DNA of 37,413 nt from Microbispora siamensis (GTDB taxonomy: Bacteria; Actinomycetota; Actinomycetes; Streptosporangiales; Streptosporangiaceae): the NCBI RefSeq assembly GCF_016863095.1, contig NZ_BOOF01000046.1:1-37413 (forward strand). Reading direction: 5' to 3'. Below the pieces are notes generated by a model that saw nothing but the letters and a program-made list of their open reading frames with translations, was not told where the DNA came from and ran no database searches. A program made the position numbers and the translations under genes. Numbering within the stretch: the first letter of the stretch is position 1; the number at the start of each line of letters is the position of its first letter. This document shows positions 31,613-37,413 of the stretch, piece by piece.

Positions 31613-34067
31613 GCCGTCAATTGTGGACACCGAGTGCGAAGATCGCACAGAATCGCTGGTGGTGAGAGGCATAAAGGAGCAGGACATAACGCTGGACACT
31701 CCTGGCCAAGGAGCTGTCCTCGTCGTCGAGCCTCTGCTGCCGCAGCGGATCCGCCGTCCTTCCGACGCACTGCGGTTCCTGCTCACGCTGCTGGCCCTCG
31801 TCGCCGTCGTGCTGATGGCTCTGGCCCTGCAGCGCACGCTGAACGGCCTGGAGACCGACGTACAGGCGGGCACCGGCCGCGCCCCCGATGTGCTGTCGGC
31901 CGCCGCCGGGCTGCTGGGCGGCGTCGCCGTGCTGATCGTCCCGGTCGCGTTCGCCGTCGAGCGGGTCTTCCACCGCGACGGCATGCGCGTCACCCAGGGA
32001 CTGATCGCCGCGATCCTCGCCCTGCTGGTCTCGTACGCGCTGGACGAGTGGCTGGTCAAGGGGGGCCCCGCCGACCTGGTGCAGTTGCTCACCGGTGGCA
32101 GGGACGTGGAGCCGCTCAACACCGTGCTCACCCCCGCCATCGCGTACGCCACGGCCGTGCGGATGGGCCGGCGCCCGCACTGGCGGGCACTCATGTGGGT
32201 CGCGCTGGCCCTCGACGTGTTCGCGCTCTTCACCGCCACCAAGGTCACCGCCCTCGGCGTGATCCTCACGTACGTCGTCGGCCTCGCCGTCGGGTTCGGC
32301 ACGCTTTACGGCATCGGCAGCGCGAACACCAGACCGCCCGGCAGCGCCGTGCTGGCGGCGCTGCGCAAGCTCGGTTTCACGCCGATCAGCGCCAGGCGGG
32401 TGGAGGACGACAGCTCGGGCAGCCGCCGCTACCTGGTCGGCCTCGCCGACGACCGGCGGATCGACGTGACCGTGCTCGACCGGGACCGGCAGGTGGCGGG
32501 CGTCCTCTACCGGCTGTGGCGGCGTTTCCTGCTCAACAGCGAGACCCGGCGCAGGGCCATCCGCTCGCTGCGCGCCGAGCTGGAGCGCGAGGCGCTGATG
32601 GCGTACGCCGCACAGGCCGCCGGGGTGCGGCTGCCCCGCCTGCTCGGCACGAGCGAGATCGGCACCGAGGCCGCGCTGCTCGCCTACGAGCACGTGGACA
32701 CCCGGCCGGTGAGCGATCTACGGGACGAGGACTTCGACGACGAGCTGCTGGCGCGGATGTGGGAGCAGGTCCGGCTGCTGCACGCGCACCGCCTGGCCCA
32801 CCGCCACCTCACCGGCGAGAGCATCCACGTCGACGCCCAGCGGAACGTCTACCTCGTGGACGCCCGCAGCGGCGAGATCGCGGCAGGCGACCTGCTGCTG
32901 CGGCTCGACATCGCCCAGCTCCTCGCCTACCTCGGCACCCGTGTGGGAGCCGAGCGCTCCGTCGGGTCGGCGGCGAAGGCGCTGGGGGAGAACACGCTGG
33001 CCGGGGCGATGCCGCTGCTCCAGCGGATCGCGCTGAGCCGGGACACCCGGACGGCCGCCCGCCGGGACAGGAAGCTCCTGCCCGCCATTCGCGAGCAGAT
33101 CATCGCGATGAAGCCGCAGGTCGAGGTCGAGGAGGTGCGGCTCGAGCGGTTCCGCCCCCGGACGCTGGTGACGATCATCGTCAGCACGCTCGGCGCCTAC
33201 TTCCTGCTCTCCCAGCTCAGCCAGGTCAACCTGACCAGCGTGATCACCACGGCGAACTGGGCGTGGAGCGGCGTCGCGCTGGTCGCCGGCGCCCTCAGTT
33301 ACGTCGCGGCGGCGATCATGCTGCGTGGGTTCGTGCCCGAGCCGCTGCCGCTCGGCCGTACGGTCCTGGCCCAACTCGCCGCGTCGTTCGTGAAGCTGGT
33401 CGCGCCCGCCGCCGTCGGTGGCGTCGCGCTCAACACGCGTTATCTGCAGAAACGAGGCGTCCCGCCGGGCGCGGCGGTGACCAGCGTCGGGGCTTCGCAG
33501 CTCATCGGCCTGGCCATGCACATCATGTTGCTGCTGCTGTTCGGCTACCTCACCGGAACGCAGGCCGCGCCGTCCCTCACCCCGTCGCGGGGGCTGCTCG
33601 TCGTGCTGCTCGGCGTCGCGGTGCTCTTCCTGATCGTGCTCGCCGTACGGCCGCTGCGCCGTGTGCTGACCACCCGCCTGCGGGCCATGTTCTCGGGGGT
33701 CATCCCCCGACTGCTCGACGTGGTGCAGTCGCCCAAGAAGATCTTCGAGGCGGTGGGTGGGACCCTGCTTCTCACCCTCAGCTTCGTGATCTGCCTTGAG
33801 GCGTGCGTGCAGGCGTTCGGCGGCAAGGCCAGCTTCACGGCGGTCGCCGTGGTGTTCCTGGCCGGCAACGCCATCGGCTCGGCCGCTCCGACGCCCGGCG
33901 GGCTGGGCGCGGTGGAGTACGCCCTGTCGCTCGGTCTGCAGGTCGCCGGAGTGCCTGGCCCCATCGCCACCTCGGCCGTGCTGCTGTTCCGGCTGATGAC
34001 GTTCTGGCTCCCGGTCCTTCCCGGCTGGGCCTCCTTCGCCTACCTCCAGCGTCAGAACGCGCTCTGA
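31611..34067 (+). CDS. Membrane-pseudokinase-flippase fusion (LPG synthase transmembrane domain protein)
   Basis: Up to 818 residues. Residues 1-50 are polar, and about 55-235 hold six membrane segments. A soluble region (about 250-505) resembles a protein or ABC1-type kinase, but the catalytic loop reads HRHLTGESI (397-405), with His where the HRD aspartate should be, and VDARSG (416-421) in place of DFG, so it is probably a pseudokinase. The remainder (about 515-818) is the MprF/AglD-type transmembrane domain (PF03706), with VKLVAPAAVGGVALNTRYL and GSAAPTPGGLGAVEYAL. No C-terminal aminoacyl transferase domain is present, so lysyl-lipid synthesis is unlikely; lipid or polyprenyl-linked glycan flipping is more probable. 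The start is uncertain: ATG 31611 or GTG 31623 are both possible. Confidence 0.8.
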   Translation: MPSIVDTECEDRTESLVVRGIKEQDITLDTPGQGAVLVVEPLLPQRIRRPSDALRFLLTLLALVAVVLMALALQRTLNGLETDVQAGTGRAPDVLSAAAGLLGGVAVLIVPVAFAVERVFHRDGMRVTQGLIAAILALLVSYALDEWLVKGGPADLVQLLTGGRDVEPLNTVLTPAIAYATAVRMGRRPHWRALMWVALALDVFALFTATKVTALGVILTYVVGLAVGFGTLYGIGSANTRPPGSAVLAALRKLGFTPISARRVEDDSSGSRRYLVGLADDRRIDVTVLDRDRQVAGVLYRLWRRFLLNSETRRRAIRSLRAELEREALMAYAAQAAGVRLPRLLGTSEIGTEAALLAYEHVDTRPVSDLRDEDFDDELLARMWEQVRLLHAHRLAHRHLTGESIHVDAQRNVYLVDARSGEIAAGDLLLRLDIAQLLAYLGTRVGAERSVGSAAKALGENTLAGAMPLLQRIALSRDTRTAARRDRKLLPAIREQIIAMKPQVEVEEVRLERFRPRTLVTIIVSTLGAYFLLSQLSQVNLTSVITTANWAWSGVALVAGALSYVAAAIMLRGFVPEPLPLGRTVLAQLAASFVKLVAPAAVGGVALNTRYLQKRGVPPGAAVTSVGASQLIGLAMHIMLLLLFGYLTGTQAAPSLTPSRGLLVVLLGVAVLFLIVLAVRPLRRVLTTRLRAMFSGVIPRLLDVVQSPKKIFEAVGGTLLLTLSFVICLEACVQAFGGKASFTAVAVVFLAGNAIGSAAPTPGGLGAVEYALSLGLQVAGVPGPIATSAVLLFRLMTFWLPVLPGWASFAYLQRQNAL

Positions 34068-34150
34068 GCCGTCGCCGGCCAGAGGCGGCGCCGTCCGGGC
34101 CGGTGCGTTGAGACCCCTGGTGTCGGTGCCCGGAGCAGAGAACCAGAGAT

Positions 34151-34182
34151 CACGAGCCGCGGCTCAGGCGCCGCGGCTCGTG
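34151..34182. terminator. Bidirectional terminator between flippase fusion and aldo/keto reductase
   Basis: Perfect 13-base arms CACGAGCCGCGGC (34151-34163) and its complement (34170-34182) around a 6-base loop, 5 bases from the aldo/keto reductase stop and between convergent genes. Confidence 0.8.
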
Positions 34183-34187
34183 GACGC

Positions 34188-35209
<1,022 letters not shown>

Positions 35210-35213
<4 letters not shown>

Positions 35214-37264
35214 GCGGTCACTCCAACTCGGTCAAGGATCCAGGAGAGCGCGAACGCCTCCTCACGCCAGGCGTCATAACGGCCGCTGCGGCCTCCATGG
35301 CCGGCGCCCATCTCGGTCTTCAACAGGAACGGGCCGCCCTGCGCGGTGGCGCGGAGCCGGGCGATCCACTTGGCCGGCTCGTGGTAGAGCACCCGGGTGT
35401 CGTTGAGGCTGGTGGTCGCCAGGATCGGCGGGTAGGGCCGGCCGTCGACGTTCTCGTAGGGCGAGTAGGACTTCATGTACGCGTAGACCTCGGGGTCGTG
35501 CAGCGGATCACCCCACTCGTCCCACTCGGTCACGGTGAGCGGCAGCGACGGGTCGAGGATCGTGTTCAGCGCGTCCACGAACGGGACCTCGGCGACGATC
35601 CCCGCGAACTCCTCCGGCGCCAGGTTGGCGACCGCGCCCATGAGCAGACCACCGGCTGAGCCGCCCCTGCCGATGATCTTGTCGGACCATCCCTCGGCCT
35701 TCAGATGCCGCGCGGACGCCACGAAGTCGGTGAAGCTGTTCTTCTTCTTCGTCAGCTTGCCGTCCTCGTACCACCGGCGGCCCATCTCACCGCCCCCGCG
35801 CACGTGGGCGATCGCGAACACGAACCCCCGGTCCAGCAGCGAGAGCCGGGCCACCGAGAAGTAGGGATCGATGGACGACTCGTAGCTGCCGTAGCCGTAG
35901 AGCAGGGTGGGGGCGGGCCGGCTCGTGTCCTTCCGGACCACGATCGAGATCGGGATCCTGGTGCCGTCCGGGGCGGTGGCCCACTCGCGGAACTGCTCGT
36001 AGTCGGCCGGGTCGTAGCCGCCGAGCACCGCCCTCTGCTTGAGCAGGATCAGCTCGCGCGAACGCAGGTCGTAGTCGTAGACCGACGGCGGGGTCACCAT
36101 CGACGTGTAGCTGAGGCGCAGCCGGCTGGTCTCGAACTCCGCGTTGCCGGCCGGCGCCACGTCGTACAGCGGCTCCGGGAAGGAGATCTCGTACGGCTCG
36201 CCGCCGTCACCCGGCAGGATCCGGACACCCGTGAGGCCGTCACGGCGGAAGTGGACGCTGACGTAGTCCTTGAACGCGTCCACATCGAGCAGTCGCGTGT
36301 CGTCCCTGTGCTCGATCAGCGGAGTCCAGCTCCCCGGATCGTCGATGGGTGCACTGGCGAGCTCGAAGTTCACGGCGCCGTCGTTGTGGAGGATGAGGAA
36401 GCGGTCGCCCGCGTGCTCCAGCGCGTACTCCACGCCGGTCTCCCGGGGCCGCACCACGGCGAACTCGCCCTGCGGGGTGTCCGCGTCGAGGATCCGCACC
36501 TCACTGGTGATCTTGCTGCCCGAGGTCAGCACCAGGTAGCGCTGGCTGCGGGTCAGCCCGATGCCCACCCAGAAACGCTCGTCGTCCTCCTGGTAGACGA
36601 CGACGTCGTCGGCCGAGCCGAGCGTGTGCCGGTGAATCCGGTACGGACGCCAGGCCTCGTCCACGGTCGTGTAGAAGAACGTGGAGCCGTCGGCCGACCA
36701 GGCGCCGCCGTAGAAGACTCCGGGGATCTCGTCCGGGAGCAGCTCGCCCGTCTCCAGATCCTTGAATCGGAGGGTGAAGCGCTCGTCACCGGAGAAGTCG
36801 GTCGAGTAGGCGAGCTTCGTGCCGTCGGGGCTGACCGCGCTCGTGCCCATGGAGAAGAAGGGGCTGTCACCGGCGAGCTCGTTGCCGTCCAGGATCACCT
36901 GTTCGCCCGGGAGCGGCGTGCCCGGCTCCAGATGGGGCGGGCTGTCACCGTCGGCGGCCACCCGGCACTGGATGCCGTACTGCTTGCCCTCTTCGGTCCG
37001 GGAGTAGTACCACCAGGCGCCCTTGCGGGTGGGCACCGACAGGTCCGTCTCCAGCGTCCTGCCCTTGATCTCCTTGAAGATGTTCTCCTGGAGGTCCTGC
37101 AGGTGGCCGGTCATCTCCTGGGTGTAGGCGTTCTCCGCCTCCAGGTACGCGATGGTGTCGGGGTCGTCCTTCTTGAGCAGCCACGCATACTCGTCGACCA
37201 CGGTGTCACCGTGATGCGTGCGCTCCAGGGGAACCTTCTTCGCTACAGGCGGCATGTCGCTCAC
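35210..37264 (-). CDS. ptrB: Oligopeptidase B (S9A serine peptidase)
   Basis: About 681-684 residues: an N-terminal seven-blade propeller with the family start PPVAKKVPLERTHHGDTVVD, then an alpha/beta hydrolase domain. Numbering from ATG 37255, the catalytic triad is Ser533 (GRGGSAGGLL), Asp619 (TSLNDTRVLY) and His653 (GAGHGGRSG). AHVRGGGEMGRRWYEDG is the typical region upstream of the serine. It cuts short peptides after basic residues in the cytoplasm. GTG 37264 would be leaderless from TAGACT (37272-37277, minus strand); ATG 37255 is the alternative. Coupled by GTGA to the aldo/keto reductase. Confidence 0.93.
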
Positions 37265-37413
37265 CCGCCAAAGTCTATGTTCGGCATGGTCCCGCCAAGC
37301 CTCCTCGCTGCGGCCTGTGGATAACTCGTGACGGGGAACATGGGGCCCGCGGCCGGCGGAATACAACCGGGACCCCAGGCGTTCGACTCAAGTTGGGTCA
37401 TGGCGGTGCCGGA
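37265..37413. other. Edge region, upstream of oligopeptidase B
   Basis: No gene is supported. Besides the oligopeptidase B -10 (TAGACT, minus strand, 37272-37277) there is a TGTGGATAA at 37316-37324, a perfect single DnaA-box sequence, and a plus-strand ATG at 37340 open to the edge for 24 codons with GGGGAA upstream, which could begin a gene beyond the window. Confidence 0.3.

Noticed and set aside
37316..37324. A perfect DnaA box (TGTGGATAA) as evidence for an origin
   Set aside because: Only one copy, no dnaA/dnaN genes and no AT-rich unwinding region.
37340..37413. A possible new gene starting at ATG 37340
   Set aside because: Only 24 codons before the edge and no recognisable sequence; cannot be judged.

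Overview
The window is high-GC DNA (by eye around 70%) with strong GC3 bias, many GTG/TTG starts, strong Shine-Dalgarno sites at some genes and apparently leaderless mRNAs at others. Gene content (split PurS/PurQ/PurL, an RsbW-like kinase, PucR-type regulators, secreted collagen-like proteins, a PpiC-related peptide maturation protein) points to an actinomycete, most likely Streptosporangiales; the order is inference. I see no rRNA, tRNA, IS element, prophage or CRISPR array, so this reads mainly as chromosomal backbone with a few accessory or decaying loci.

Layout. 1-1850: two tandem secreted collagen-like proteins (the first cut by the window edge), each followed by the same hairpin. 1897-3275: a SAM methyltransferase, then an antitoxin whose HigB-type toxin partner appears broken by an out-of-frame internal deletion. 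3273-6733: a PucR-type regulator divergent from a secreted M6 metalloprotease. 6747-10726 (minus): purL, purQ, an anti-sigma-like ATPase, purS. 10907-15592: a second PucR-type regulator divergent from an MHS-family symporter and an amidohydrolase, a likely uptake-plus-hydrolysis unit. 15803-19279: E1-alpha, E1-beta and E2 of a branched-chain 2-oxoacid dehydrogenase complex, without E3. 19351-20498: a 44-codon ORF resembling the start of an ATP-grasp peptide maturase, coupled by ATGA to a PpiC-related peptide maturation protein; this looks like the remains of a RiPP-type cluster.

20630-23381: a Dabb protein, a DinB-like protein, and a MarR regulator divergent from an MFS exporter with a repeat-rich operator between them. 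23766-25277: a sodium/solute symporter behind a 384-bp leader with a CRP-like palindrome. 25416-27239 (minus): a 607-residue acyl-CoA dehydrogenase. 27464-29120: small genes (membrane protein, VOC protein, membrane protein, GNAT). 29091-31139 (minus): a lone molybdopterin oxidoreductase. 31175-34067: an RpiB-like protein with altered active-site positions, its start codon overlapping on the opposite strand that of a large protein fusing a membrane module, a degenerate kinase-like domain and an MprF/AglD-type flippase domain. 34188-37264 (minus): oligopeptidase B coupled to an aldo/keto reductase.

The most unusual points are the truncated peptide-maturation locus, the pseudokinase-flippase fusion paired with the odd RpiB-like protein, the broken toxin, and the tandem collagen-like genes. 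I found no clear complete new system; the RiPP remnant and the pseudokinase/RpiB pair are the best leads. Family assignments are from recognition of motifs; no search was run.
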